NCBI GenBank assembly: GCA_014879845.1
Contig: JACSRI010000223.1
Coordinates: 1 to 37,977 of the forward strand
Direction of reading: 5' to 3'
Source: Opitutaceae bacterium
Lineage (GTDB): Bacteria; Verrucomicrobiota; Verrucomicrobiia; Opitutales; Opitutaceae
Length of the DNA: 37,977 nucleotides
The notes beneath the pieces were generated by a model, which had not been told where the DNA came from, ran no database searches, and saw only the letters and a list, made by a program, of their open reading frames with translations. Of this stretch, positions 24,517 through 32,641 are shown one piece after another. Position numbers and translations under genes: made by a program. Numbering within the stretch: position 1 is the first letter of the stretch; each line of letters opens with the position of its first letter.

Positions 24517-25398
24517 ATGTCCTCACGCAAAGGCATCATCCTCGCCGGCGGCTCCGGCACTCGGCTCTATCCGTTGACCATCGCTGTCTCCAAACAGCTG
24601 ATGCCCGTCTACGACAAGCCGATGATCTATTATCCGCTGTCGGTCCTGATGCTCGCTGGCATCCGCGAGATCCTGATCATCTCCACGCCCTACGATCTCC
24701 CGCTCTTCCGCAAGCTCCTGGGCGACGGCGCCAACCTCGGCGTGAAGTTCTCCTACGCCGAACAGCCCAGCCCCGACGGTCTCGCACAGGCGTTCACGAT
24801 CGCAGGCGACGTTGGCTTCCTGAAGGACGAACCGGCCGCCCTCGTCCTGGGCGACAATCTGTTCTACGGCCACAATTTCGTCGACTCGATCCAGGCCGCC
24901 TCCGCCCGCGCCGATGGCGCCACCATCTTCGGCTACCACGTCGCCAACCCCACCGCCTACGGCGTCGTGGAGTTCGCGCCGGACGGCCGCGTCATTTCCC
25001 TCGAGGAGAAGCCCGCGAAACCGAAATCCAACTACGCCGTCCCCGGCCTCTACTTCTACGACGCCTCGGTCGTGCCCCTCGCCCGCAGCCTCAAACCGTC
25101 CGCGCGCGGCGAACTCGAGATCACCGACCTCAACCGCCTCTATCTCGAGGCCGGCAAACTCCGCGTCGAACTCCTCGGCCGGGGCACCGCCTGGCTCGAC
25201 ACCGGCACGCACGACTCCCTCGTCGAGGCCGCACAGTTCGTCAACGTCCTCGAGAACCGCACCGGACTGAAGATCGCCTGCCTCGAGGAGATCGCCTACA
25301 AGGCCGGCTGGATCGACCGTGCCGGCCTCGAGGCCAACATCAAGAAACTCGGCAAGTCCTCCTACGGCGCCTACCTGCGCGGACTCCTCGCGCCGTAG
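24517..25398 (+). CDS. rmlA: Glucose-1-phosphate thymidylyltransferase
   Basis: The protein has 293 aa from ATG 24517. [16 protein letters not shown] (6-21) is the nucleotide-binding loop, [18 protein letters not shown] the adjoining active-site segment, [11 protein letters not shown] the metal-binding Asp region, and [13 protein letters not shown] the C-terminal landmark. Length is normal for RmlA. It makes dTDP-glucose from dTTP and glucose 1-phosphate, completing a full four-gene dTDP-L-rhamnose set. Strong hairpins follow the stop directly, marking the likely end of the operon. Confidence 0.97.
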   Translation: MSSRKGIILAGGSGTRLYPLTIAVSKQLMPVYDKPMIYYPLSVLMLAGIREILIISTPYDLPLFRKLLGDGANLGVKFSYAEQPSPDGLAQAFTIAGDVGFLKDEPAALVLGDNLFYGHNFVDSIQAASARADGATIFGYHVANPTAYGVVEFAPDGRVISLEEKPAKPKSNYAVPGLYFYDASVVPLARSLKPSARGELEITDLNRLYLEAGKLRVELLGRGTAWLDTGTHDSLVEAAQFVNVLENRTGLKIACLEEIAYKAGWIDRAGLEANIKKLGKSSYGAYLRGLLAP

Positions 25399-25401
25399 AC
25401 G

Positions 25402-25477
25402 GTCTGACGCGGTCGCCCGCGGACCGCGCCTGCCAGACGCGGCTACGGACTCGCGAGCGGACCGCGAGTAGCCGTGT
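25402..25477. repeat. Twin GC-rich hairpins after rmlA
   Basis: Hairpin 1 has stem CGCGGTC/GACCGCG (25408-25414 with 25422-25428) inside GTCTG/CAGAC (25402-25406 with 25434-25438). Hairpin 2 pairs CGGCTA (25440-25445) with 25469-25474 and CTCGCG (25450-25455) with 25463-25468, leaving a 4-nt bulge, and can extend three more pairs to 25437-25477. They could end rml transcription, though no T-tract follows, or be a REP-like doublet. The other bases to 25576 hold nothing recognisable. Confidence 0.55.
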
Positions 25478-25576
25478 TTGCCCAAGGCGGCATTCTTCGC
25501 GTCCGGCTCGGTCGTCCCCTCCTTCTGGCTTCCCCTCGCGGCGGCGTTTCGGGTTCACTCCACGAGCACGACCGCC

Positions 25577-26518
25577 GTGGACGTCTCGTTCATCATCCCG
25601 CTGTTCAACCGCCTCGATCTCACGCGCCCGTGCGTGGAGTCGCTGCAGGCGTGCCTGCCGGCGGGACTCGGACACGAGATCATCCTCGTCGACGACGGCA
25701 GCACCGACGGCACGCGCGAGTGGCTGGCGACACTCCCGGCGCCACCATTTGTCGTTCAGCTCAACGCAGCCAACCGGGGCTACGCCCACGCCAACAACTC
25801 CGGCGCCCGCCTCGCCCGCGGGCGTTTCCTCGCGCTGGTCAACAACGACCTCGTGTTCGCGCGCGGGTGGCTCGAGCCGATGCTCGCGGGGTTCACCCGG
25901 TTCCGCGACACCGGCATCGTCGGCAACCTGCAGTTCCGCGCCGCCACCGGCGCACTTGATCATGCCGGCCTGGTGATTGATCCCAAGGGCCGTCCGGAAC
26001 ACCTCGACCACCGGCGCGGCTGGCTCCTGCTCCCCACCGCGTATTCGGTCCGCCCCGCCATGACCGGCGCCTGCTGCCTGATCGAGCGCGAGCGATTTCT
26101 CGGCCTCGGCGGCTTCGACGAAGGCTTCGTCAACGGCGGCGAGGACGTCGATCTCTGCTACCGTCTGCGCCGCGCGGGGCTGAAGGTGCGCGTCGCCAAC
26201 CGCAGCCGCGTCCTGCACCACGTCAGCGCCTCGCCCGGCCGCAAGGCGCGCGACGAGCAGAACAGCCGCCGGCTCTGCCGCAAGTGGCGCGAGCAGCTCA
26301 TCGAGGACGGCGCGCGCTTCTGGCCGCACGTCTACCTGCACGAGCACTGGCTCAACCCGCGCGAGTACGATCACACCTTGCTCTTCACCGCGGTGCCGCG
26401 GATCCTCGGATTGATCCGCCGGCCATCCCCGCGCGCGCTCGACCTCGTCGCCCGCAACATCGACCTCGAGGAACAGCGCTGGCTCGCGATGTTCGGTCCG
26501 ATGCCCATCCATCCGTGA
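25577..26518 (+). CDS. GT2 glycosyltransferase, rhamnosyltransferase-like
   Basis: The protein has 313 aa if GTG 25577 is used, which places VSFIIPLFNRLDLT at the N-terminus as in the family; a TTG at 25478 would add 33 unconserved residues and is less likely. LGHEIILVDDGSTDGT is the nucleotide site, ALVNNDLVFARGWLEPM carries the NND form of the DXD motif (89-91), TGACCLIERERFLGLGGFDE and GGEDVDLCYRLRRAG (Glu189, Asp190) are typical of cytoplasmic GT2 enzymes of the WbbL/RfbF-like type. Following directly after the rml genes, it is a candidate rhamnosyltransferase. That donor assignment is inference. No membrane helix is seen. Confidence 0.85.
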   Translation: MDVSFIIPLFNRLDLTRPCVESLQACLPAGLGHEIILVDDGSTDGTREWLATLPAPPFVVQLNAANRGYAHANNSGARLARGRFLALVNNDLVFARGWLEPMLAGFTRFRDTGIVGNLQFRAATGALDHAGLVIDPKGRPEHLDHRRGWLLLPTAYSVRPAMTGACCLIERERFLGLGGFDEGFVNGGEDVDLCYRLRRAGLKVRVANRSRVLHHVSASPGRKARDEQNSRRLCRKWREQLIEDGARFWPHVYLHEHWLNPREYDHTLLFTAVPRILGLIRRPSPRALDLVARNIDLEEQRWLAMFGPMPIHP

Positions 26519-26548
26519 AGCTCGTCCCGCGATCCATGCAAGCCCCAC

Positions 26549-26623
26549 GATGGAGGGCCGGGCTCCCGCCCGGCCGCGAATGCGTTCCATTCACGCGTCC
26601 CGGCTGGAGCCGGGCCCTCCATC
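26549..26623. repeat. REP-like palindromic doublet
   Basis: Two outer arms of 17 bases (26549-26565 and 26607-26623, GATGGAGGGCC core) are inverted copies with one mismatch. Inside them sit two separate hairpins: GGCCGGGC/GCCCGGCC (26556-26563 with 26568-26575) and CCCGGCT/AGCCGGG (26599-26605 with 26608-26614). This doublet fills most of the 130-bp gap between the GT2 and GT4 genes and resembles bacterial REP/BIME elements. Confidence 0.6.
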
Positions 26624-26648
26624 AGTCTCCGTCGGCCATCCTCATCGC

Positions 26649-28298
26649 ATGAAACCCATCCCGTCAGGCACCATGCGCAGCCCGCTCGGCACCGGTTTCC
26701 GGTGGACGGGCCTGTTCCTGAGCGCGGACGTCTCGGATTCGATGTGGATCCGCGAGCATGCCGAGGTGCACCTGCCGTGCGCGCTCGAGCACGACAATAT
26801 CGTCGTTGACGGCGAGCTGCGGCCCGATGGCGGCGCGCCCGAGGCCGCGGGACGCCTCGGTCTCGAACTGCGCGTCGGCGGCCGCACGTTGGCCACGTTC
26901 TTCCCGCCCGAGGGGCCATTCACCTGGTGTGTGCCGCTGCCGCCCGAATCGCGACAGGCGCCGGTGCGGCTCGAGCTGCGTTTGCTTGGCGCGTTCGCCT
27001 CGAACATGCGCGCGTGGCTCGGCCGCGTTTTCGCCCAAGCAGCCTTCGCCCGCCGCTGGCAGCCCTATCGTCTGCAGCCGCTGAACAAGCGTCTGCGCAT
27101 CCGCCGCCTCGGCGCCGGTGACGAGACCATCGCCGATTTCAACACCAGCGCCTCGGCCTTCGACATCCGCTTCATCACGCGCCACGCGAACATCGGCATC
27201 AACCTCGTCGGCTGGTTCCAGGCCGCGCTCGGTGTCGGCGAGTCGGTGCGCTGCGCCGCCCGAGCCGCCGCGGCCGCAAAGATCCCGCACGCCCTCGTGC
27301 CGCTGAAGCTCTACTGCAAGGCCGCGCAGGCCGAGCACGCTTTCGACGATCGTCTCCAGGAAACGAATCCGTATCCGGTCAACGTCATCCACGTCGACGC
27401 CCCGCAGACGCGCGACATCGACCACCACCACGGCCCGGCCTTCTCCCGCGGCAAGCACACGGTCGGCTACTGGGCCTGGGAGCTGCCGGAATTTCCGGAC
27501 GGCTGGGTGCGCTACTTCGCCCACGTCGACGAGGTGTGGGCGCCATCGCGCTTCGCCCGCGAGGCCATCGCCGCGAAGTCGCCCGTGCCGGTGTTCGCCA
27601 TGCCGCACGCGATAGACTTTCGGGTGCCGCCGACCGCCGGGGCGCGCGCCGCGCTCGGCCTGCCCGAGGATCGTTTCCTGTTTCTCTTCGTCTACGACCT
27701 CAACAGCTACGCCGAGCGGAAAAACCCGCGCGCGGTGATCCGCGCCTACCGCGAGGCGTTCGGCGCCCAGGGCCGGCGCGACACCGGGCTCGTGATCAAG
27801 GTGCACGGTGTGGCAGGCAACGAGCGCGACCTCGCTGCGCTGCGCGCCGAGATCGCCGACCTCGATGGCTGCACGCTTCTCGCCGAGACGCTGCCGCGCC
27901 CGCAGGTGACGCTGCTGCAGGCGACGTGCGACGCCTTCGTCTCGCTGCATCGCTCCGAGGGCTTCGGGCTCAACGTCGCCGAGTGCATGTTTCTGGGGAA
28001 ACCGGTTGTCTCGACCGACTGGTCCGCCACGGCGGAGTTTGTCACGGCGGACAACGGCTGCCCGGTGCGCGCCTCGATCATCGAGCTGACGGAGAACCAC
28101 GGCCCCTACACCAAGGGCCAACGCTGGGCTGATCCGGAGATCGAACACGCCGCCTGGCACATGCGCCGTCTCGTCGAGGATCGCGCGCTGCGCGAACGTC
28201 TCGGCGCGGCCGCAGCGGCGACGATCCGGCACGAGTTCTCGCCCGAGCGCATCGGCGCGATGTACGCCGAGCGGCTGCGCGCGATGGCGCTGTGGTAA
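26649..28298 (+). CDS. GT4-type glycosyltransferase with N-terminal extension
   Basis: The protein has 549 aa from ATG 26649 (ATG 26673 is possible); the frame open further upstream is the REP-like repeat. Residues from about 185 form a GT-B enzyme: INLVGWFQAALGVGESVR, VIHVDAPQTRD, VGYWAWELPEFPDGW, VWAPSRFAREAI, FVYDLNSYAERKNP, and SEGFGLNVAECMFLGKPVV with the EX7E motif (Glu437, Glu445). These match Glycos_transf_1 proteins common in O-antigen and exopolysaccharide loci. The first 180 residues are a different, beta-rich region (VHLPCALEHDNIVVDGELRP, LGLELRVGGRTLATF, VRLELRLLGAF) of unknown role, perhaps binding glycan. It converges on the GT-C-like gene with a gap of 21 bp. Confidence 0.85.
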   Translation: MKPIPSGTMRSPLGTGFRWTGLFLSADVSDSMWIREHAEVHLPCALEHDNIVVDGELRPDGGAPEAAGRLGLELRVGGRTLATFFPPEGPFTWCVPLPPESRQAPVRLELRLLGAFASNMRAWLGRVFAQAAFARRWQPYRLQPLNKRLRIRRLGAGDETIADFNTSASAFDIRFITRHANIGINLVGWFQAALGVGESVRCAARAAAAAKIPHALVPLKLYCKAAQAEHAFDDRLQETNPYPVNVIHVDAPQTRDIDHHHGPAFSRGKHTVGYWAWELPEFPDGWVRYFAHVDEVWAPSRFAREAIAAKSPVPVFAMPHAIDFRVPPTAGARAALGLPEDRFLFLFVYDLNSYAERKNPRAVIRAYREAFGAQGRRDTGLVIKVHGVAGNERDLAALRAEIADLDGCTLLAETLPRPQVTLLQATCDAFVSLHRSEGFGLNVAECMFLGKPVVSTDWSATAEFVTADNGCPVRASIIELTENHGPYTKGQRWADPEIEHAAWHMRRLVEDRALRERLGAAAAATIRHEFSPERIGAMYAERLRAMALW

Positions 28299-28319
28299 GG
28301 AGCCTCCGTCGAACACACC

Positions 28320-29948
28320 CTACCGGTCGACGATCAGGTCGAGTGCGAAGATGCGAAGGGCGAGCGGCCGCCCTTCGGCGTTGGTGACGATTTCGCCCTG
28401 TCCCGCGGCGATCTCCAGGGCGGTGACACCCGGCGGCAGGTCGAACGTGGCCGTCTCCACGTCCTGGTGCCCTGCGGTCACCTCGCCCGCCCAGACATCC
28501 GCGCCGTGCACCCGCAGCACCACCACACGCGGACTGGGGCTGCGCAACTCCAGGCGCACGCGCGCGCGACAGGCGGTGGGCGCGGTGTTGTGCAGGCGAA
28601 CGACGGCGTCGCCCGAGGTCCATTGCCAGGTGTTTGAGCCGCGACCCTCGAGGCCGTAGAAGCCGTCGCCCATTTCGACGCTGATCGCCGCACGCCGGTC
28701 GTGTCCGCCGGCCAGCGGCGACGAGCCCTGCACCGTCCAGACGGGCTGGGGCGGGCCCGACATCTCGAGCATGCCGGAGAAGATCGAAAGATTGCCGGCG
28801 ACCAGCAGCACCAGCCCGCGGCGGCCGCGCGGCGCGAGGAGGTTGAATGCCAGCACGAGCGGCAGGAGCACGCGCGCCGAGGCGCCGGGATAGCCCTCCC
28901 AGACCTGGGTGTTGAGCGCGGCGAGCAGCAGCACGTGCACTGCGCCGATGCGCCACCAGCGGTCGGTCCAGCGCGGACGCACGAGGATCCAGAGCATGTT
29001 GACCGTGAGAGCGAGATGCGCGAGCAGCGCGGCCCCGGCCGTCTTCTGCCAGCCGCGCTCGAGGAGCGTGTGCACCAGCTCCGCCCAGCGCTCGACGAAG
29101 CCCGCGAAGGGCCAGGTGAAGTTCGCGACTCCGGAATTGTGATACGCAGTCGACGAGGCGAGGTCGCGCAGGCGCCACATCCACAGGGCGAGCGGCAGCA
29201 CGAGGATCGCGCCCTCGGCGACGGCGCGGAGCCAGCCGCGACCATCGCGCCAGCGCTGCGGCAGGAAGGCCGCGCCCAGCAGCACCGAGGTCTCGCGGGT
29301 CAACCCGGCCGCCGCGCCGGCGCCGACCGCGGCCCAGCGCCGGCCTGATTCGGCGAGCGCCACGGCGCCGGCCAGCGCGAGCAGGGCCGGGCCGTCGGTC
29401 ACGGCGTGTCGCATGCTCGAGAGCATGCCGGCCGAGAGGAGCACGCCGGCCCAGCGCACAAGGCTGTCGACCCCGTCGCGTGGCGAAAACCAGCGCAGGA
29501 GCAGGACCGAGAGCGCGAGCCAGCAAGCGAGATTGAGGCAGGCGTGCACATTGAGCACCCACCACGGGCGACCGAATCCAAGCACCCACGACACCCAGCC
29601 CATGAAGGCGCGCCGGGCACGGTAAGGCGGGTTGTCGATCACCCGCAGCAACTCGGGATCATCCGCCGCAGGCCGCAGGGCCAGCTGCGCGTACATCTGC
29701 CCGTCGTAACCCGGCACGGCGGGATGGATATACGTCGGTGTCGCGTCGATCTCCGGCAGACGAGGCAGTCCGAGCGTCTCCCCGAAATCGAAGACGTAGG
29801 TGAACCCATGCCCGGGCAGCCGGAACTGCAGGAAGGCGAACACGACCGTCAGCGCGATCGCACCCGCGGCCACCAGCCAAGCCAAGCGCGGCCAGAGGCC
29901 AATGCGCACGGGCGCGGGCTGGGATGGATCGGGAGTCGAACCTGCCAT
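28320..29948 (-). CDS. GT-C-like polytopic membrane protein with C-terminal beta domain
   Basis: The protein has 542 aa from ATG 29948; a GTG at 29999 would add 17 residues, but GGGGAT sits well placed before the ATG. A helix near the N-terminus is followed by an extracytoplasmic loop with PTYIHPAVPGYDGQMYAQLA, the GYDGQ motif of a GT-C-like family in many polysaccharide loci, then about eight more helices with RHAVTDGPALLALAGA and LTRETSVLLGAAFL. Residues about 420-542 are a soluble beta-rich domain starting FYGLEGRGSNTWQW. Probably it transfers a polyprenyl-linked sugar, but no member with the same domains is known to me. It follows the ABC binding-protein gene by 83 bp and may be read through from that operon. 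Confidence 0.72.
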   Translation of the reverse strand: MAGSTPDPSQPAPVRIGLWPRLAWLVAAGAIALTVVFAFLQFRLPGHGFTYVFDFGETLGLPRLPEIDATPTYIHPAVPGYDGQMYAQLALRPAADDPELLRVIDNPPYRARRAFMGWVSWVLGFGRPWWVLNVHACLNLACWLALSVLLLRWFSPRDGVDSLVRWAGVLLSAGMLSSMRHAVTDGPALLALAGAVALAESGRRWAAVGAGAAAGLTRETSVLLGAAFLPQRWRDGRGWLRAVAEGAILVLPLALWMWRLRDLASSTAYHNSGVANFTWPFAGFVERWAELVHTLLERGWQKTAGAALLAHLALTVNMLWILVRPRWTDRWWRIGAVHVLLLAALNTQVWEGYPGASARVLLPLVLAFNLLAPRGRRGLVLLVAGNLSIFSGMLEMSGPPQPVWTVQGSSPLAGGHDRRAAISVEMGDGFYGLEGRGSNTWQWTSGDAVVRLHNTAPTACRARVRLELRSPSPRVVVLRVHGADVWAGEVTAGHQDVETATFDLPPGVTALEIAAGQGEIVTNAEGRPLALRIFALDLIVDR

Positions 29949-30031
29949 GATCCCCACGAGTGGGGCGGACGCGCCGGAGTGTGACAACTCCGTTCCCACC
30001 TCCAGCCTCGAGGCGCCCGCGGGCGGATCGC

Positions 30032-31027
30032 CTACGGGGCGAGGCCGAACGCCGCGACGTCCTCGACCGCAAGCGGTTTCCCGAGTTGGCCGAGCGACTG
30101 CAGGATCTCGATCTGACGCGCGATGCGTTCGCGCGTGATCAAGCCGGTGCGCTCGCCGCGCGCCGGATCGCCCTGCACGAGGCGCAGCGATTTCATCGCC
30201 TCGCGGGAGAAGGCCATGACGTCGGGCGTCATGAGGGCGTTGGCTTTCTGCAATGCGGCAAAGGCCGGCGCGGGATCGCCGTCGAGCAGGTCGTCGAAGC
30301 CACGCACCGTCGCCGCCAGGAACGTCCGCACGACCTCGGGCCGGCGCGCGAGATACTCACGGCTCGTGTAGATGACGCGGTAGGGCGAGTATCCGGAATC
30401 GGCGATAAGCAGCGTGCCGACCTTGGCGCCCTTTTGGCGCGCGAAGAACGGCTCCTGCGTGACGAAGCACTGGCGCACCATCGTCTCGTCGGCGAGGAAG
30501 CTCGTGAGATCGGCCGTGAGCGGCAGCAGGTCGAAACGGATCCCCTGGCTGCGGCGCAGATATTCGACCCATGCGCTGCCCGGTCCGGCCATGAACGTGC
30601 GCCCCTGCAGCGCGCGGAAATCCGCGAGCGGATGCGATTCGTGGAAGAGGATGCCCTGGGGGTTGCGCTGCATCTCCGCCGCAACGATCACGAGCGGCAC
30701 GCCGCGCGAAATGGCCACGATCACGTCGTTGCCGTCGGTGCAGCCGATCTCGGCGCGCTCGAGCGCGACTGTCTCCTTGAAGGGCACTCCGGGCCCGCCG
30801 CTGATGATCTCCACGTCGAGACCGGCCTCGCGATAGAAACCGCGCTCGAGCGCCTGGTAGTACCCACCGTATTCGGTCTGAGGATGCCAGTCGAGGTGCA
30901 GCCGCACGCGCTCCAGGGCCGGACCGGAGGCGGCTGCCGATGGCGCATCCTTCCGGCCGCAGCCGGCGGAGATGAGCGCCACGAGCGCGGCGCAGACGAC
31001 GGCGAGGATTCGGATCGGATTATGCAT
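30032..31027 (-). CDS. ABC transporter substrate-binding lipoprotein, NMT1/ThiY-like
   Basis: The protein has 331 aa from ATG 31027, whose first bases overlap the permease stop (ATGCATAA). A signal peptide ends in ISAGC with Cys23 as the likely lipidated residue. The mature part opens with VRLHLDWHPQTEYGGYYQA and GFYREAGLDVEIISGGPG, the NMT1/THI5 signature seen in ThiY-type proteins that bind pyrimidine precursors of thiamine; SsuA/TauA-like sulfonate binders are related. No thi-box element was found ahead of the operon, so ligand is uncertain. It should work with the permease and ATPase upstream. Confidence 0.85.
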   Translation of the reverse strand: MHNPIRILAVVCAALVALISAGCGRKDAPSAAASGPALERVRLHLDWHPQTEYGGYYQALERGFYREAGLDVEIISGGPGVPFKETVALERAEIGCTDGNDVIVAISRGVPLVIVAAEMQRNPQGILFHESHPLADFRALQGRTFMAGPGSAWVEYLRRSQGIRFDLLPLTADLTSFLADETMVRQCFVTQEPFFARQKGAKVGTLLIADSGYSPYRVIYTSREYLARRPEVVRTFLAATVRGFDDLLDGDPAPAFAALQKANALMTPDVMAFSREAMKSLRLVQGDPARGERTGLITRERIARQIEILQSLGQLGKPLAVEDVAAFGLAP

Positions 31028-31808
31028 CGGCAGGAGTAGCGGAGGCATGCCAGCGGCGCAGGAGCAGACGGTTCACAGTCGCGATCACGGCGAGAAAGAC
31101 AAATCCGAGCACGCAACTGGTCAAGGCCACCGCCAGCAGTTCGGCGCGCATCTGCCGCTGGTTGAAGACGGAGGCGAGGAAACCCAGGCCACCCGTTCCT
31201 CCCGCGATGGAGCCGGTGACGTACTCGGCGAAGATCGCGCCGATGGGCGCGAGGGTCGCGGCGATGCGCAGGCCCGCGAAGTAGTACGGCGTGGCGAACG
31301 GCAGGTGCAGCAGGAAGATGCGCTGCAGCGGGCCGGCGTTGCACACGTCGAAGAGTTCCACGAGCCCGCGGTCGGTCGAGACCATGCCGTGCGTCGTGTT
31401 CACCACGACCGGGAAGAAACTCACGATGAACGTGACGATCACGATGCTCCCCATGCCGCGGCCCGCCCACAGCACGATGAAGGGCGCGAGCACGATCACC
31501 GGGGTCATCTGCAGGATGAGCAGGTAGGGATAGAGCGCGAGCCGCACCGGCCGGCTGCTCGCCAGAAGGATGGCGCATACCAGTCCTCCCGCGGCGGCCG
31601 AGAGGAATCCCAGCAGCGCGCTCTGCGTGGTCTGCCAGGCCGCCGCGCCGATCAGCGCACGTTCGCGCCCGAGGGCCTCGAGGATCTCGTGCGGCACGGG
31701 CAGCAGCCAGGCCGGGATTCCGAAGGCATGGCGCAGCGCGTACCACAGCCCGACCAAGGCCGTGCCGCCGGCCATCGGAAGGAGCCAGCGCAGGAGCCGT
31801 CCGTTCAT
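31020..31808 (-). CDS. ABC transporter permease, SsuC/ThiX-type
   Basis: The protein has 262 aa with about six membrane helices of the BPD_transp_1 fold. LLPVPHEILEALG after helix 1, MTPVIVLAPFIVLWAGRGMG, IVSFFPVVVNTTHGM and ATLAPIGAIFAEYVTG are typical of the permeases for sulfonate, nitrate and pyrimidine importers; the EAA loop lies around LQRIFLLHLPFATPYYFAGL. The ATG overlaps the ATPase stop (ATGA), and the purine-rich GGGGAGGGG just ahead is one of the few clear Shine-Dalgarno sequences in the window. Confidence 0.9.
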   Translation of the reverse strand: MNGRLLRWLLPMAGGTALVGLWYALRHAFGIPAWLLPVPHEILEALGRERALIGAAAWQTTQSALLGFLSAAAGGLVCAILLASSRPVRLALYPYLLILQMTPVIVLAPFIVLWAGRGMGSIVIVTFIVSFFPVVVNTTHGMVSTDRGLVELFDVCNAGPLQRIFLLHLPFATPYYFAGLRIAATLAPIGAIFAEYVTGSIAGGTGGLGFLASVFNQRQMRAELLAVALTSCVLGFVFLAVIATVNRLLLRRWHASATPADA

Positions 31809-32641
31809 CGCCCCTCCCCTTTCTCGCCGGCGCGCAGCAACTGCGCGACGCGGTCGACGAGGTCGTGGTAGTCGCGCTGCTCACGCAGCTCCGGGCCGCG
31901 TGGATACGCGAAGGGCACGGGCACGTCGGCGACGATGCACCCCGGCCGCGCCGCCATGACGAGGATGCGGTCGGAGAGAAACACCGCCTCCGCCACGGAG
32001 TGCGTCACGAAAAACGCCGTCCACCGTTCGGCCTCGCGGATCTCGAGCAGTTCCTCGTTGAGGTGATGCCGGGTCATCTCGTCGAGCGCGCCAAAGGGCT
32101 CGTCCATGAGCAGCAGGCGCGGCGACTGCACGAGCGCGCGGGCGACGGAGACGCGCATCTTCATGCCGCCGGACAGCTCGCGCGGGTAGTGCCCGCGGAC
32201 ATGCTCGAGGCGCACGAGCCGGAGCATCTCGGCGGCCCGGCGCTCGCGCTCGGCGCGCGCCACTCGACGGATACGCAGCGGCACCTCGATGTTGGCCTGC
32301 ACGGGCAGCCAGGGCAGGAGCGTCGGTTCCTGGAAGATGAACGCCACGCCGGGCTGGCCGCGCTCCGGGCTGCGGCCGTCGATGAGGATCTCGCCCGAGG
32401 TCGCCGGGCTGAGCGCGGCGATCATGCGCAGGAGCGTGGACTTGCCGCAGCCGCTCGGTCCGATGAGCGAGACAAACGAGCCGAGCTGCACCGCGAAGTC
32501 GACCTGCGCAAGCACGGGCGGACCGTCGCCGAAGCGCTTGGCCACGCCGCGGAGGACGACGTGGGCGTCGAGCGGTACCGTCACCGGCGCTCGAGGCGCG
32601 GCCGGAGGCCGCGCCCTACCCTCGGGCTGTCCCACGCTCAC
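31805..32641 (-). CDS. ABC transporter ATPase, SsuB/ThiZ-type
   Basis: The protein has 278 aa from GTG 32641, which overlaps the M16 peptidase stop as GTGA. Walker A is LIGPSGCGKSTLL, the Q-loop FIFQEPTLLPWL, the signature ELSGGMKMRVSVARAL, Walker B RLLLMDEPFGALDE and the switch His lies in FFVTHSVAEAV. This set is that of NitT/TauT family importers. The first 22 residues (EGRARPPAAPRAP) precede the usual family start and are encoded partly by a perfect GC palindrome, so a later start is possible. It powers the permease and binding protein downstream. Confidence 0.92.
   Translation of the reverse strand: MSVGQPEGRARPPAAPRAPVTVPLDAHVVLRGVAKRFGDGPPVLAQVDFAVQLGSFVSLIGPSGCGKSTLLRMIAALSPATSGEILIDGRSPERGQPGVAFIFQEPTLLPWLPVQANIEVPLRIRRVARAERERRAAEMLRLVRLEHVRGHYPRELSGGMKMRVSVARALVQSPRLLLMDEPFGALDEMTRHHLNEELLEIREAERWTAFFVTHSVAEAVFLSDRILVMAARPGCIVADVPVPFAYPRGPELREQRDYHDLVDRVAQLLRAGEKGEGR
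32595..32615. repeat. Perfect GC palindrome inside the ATPase start region
   Basis: GGCGCGGCC, a GGA loop and GGCCGCGCC form a 9-bp perfect stem with a 3-nt loop. It lies about 26-46 bases inside the annotated ATPase gene and encodes a low-complexity Arg/Pro/Ala stretch, suggesting a REP-like insertion at the gene junction. Confidence 0.5.
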
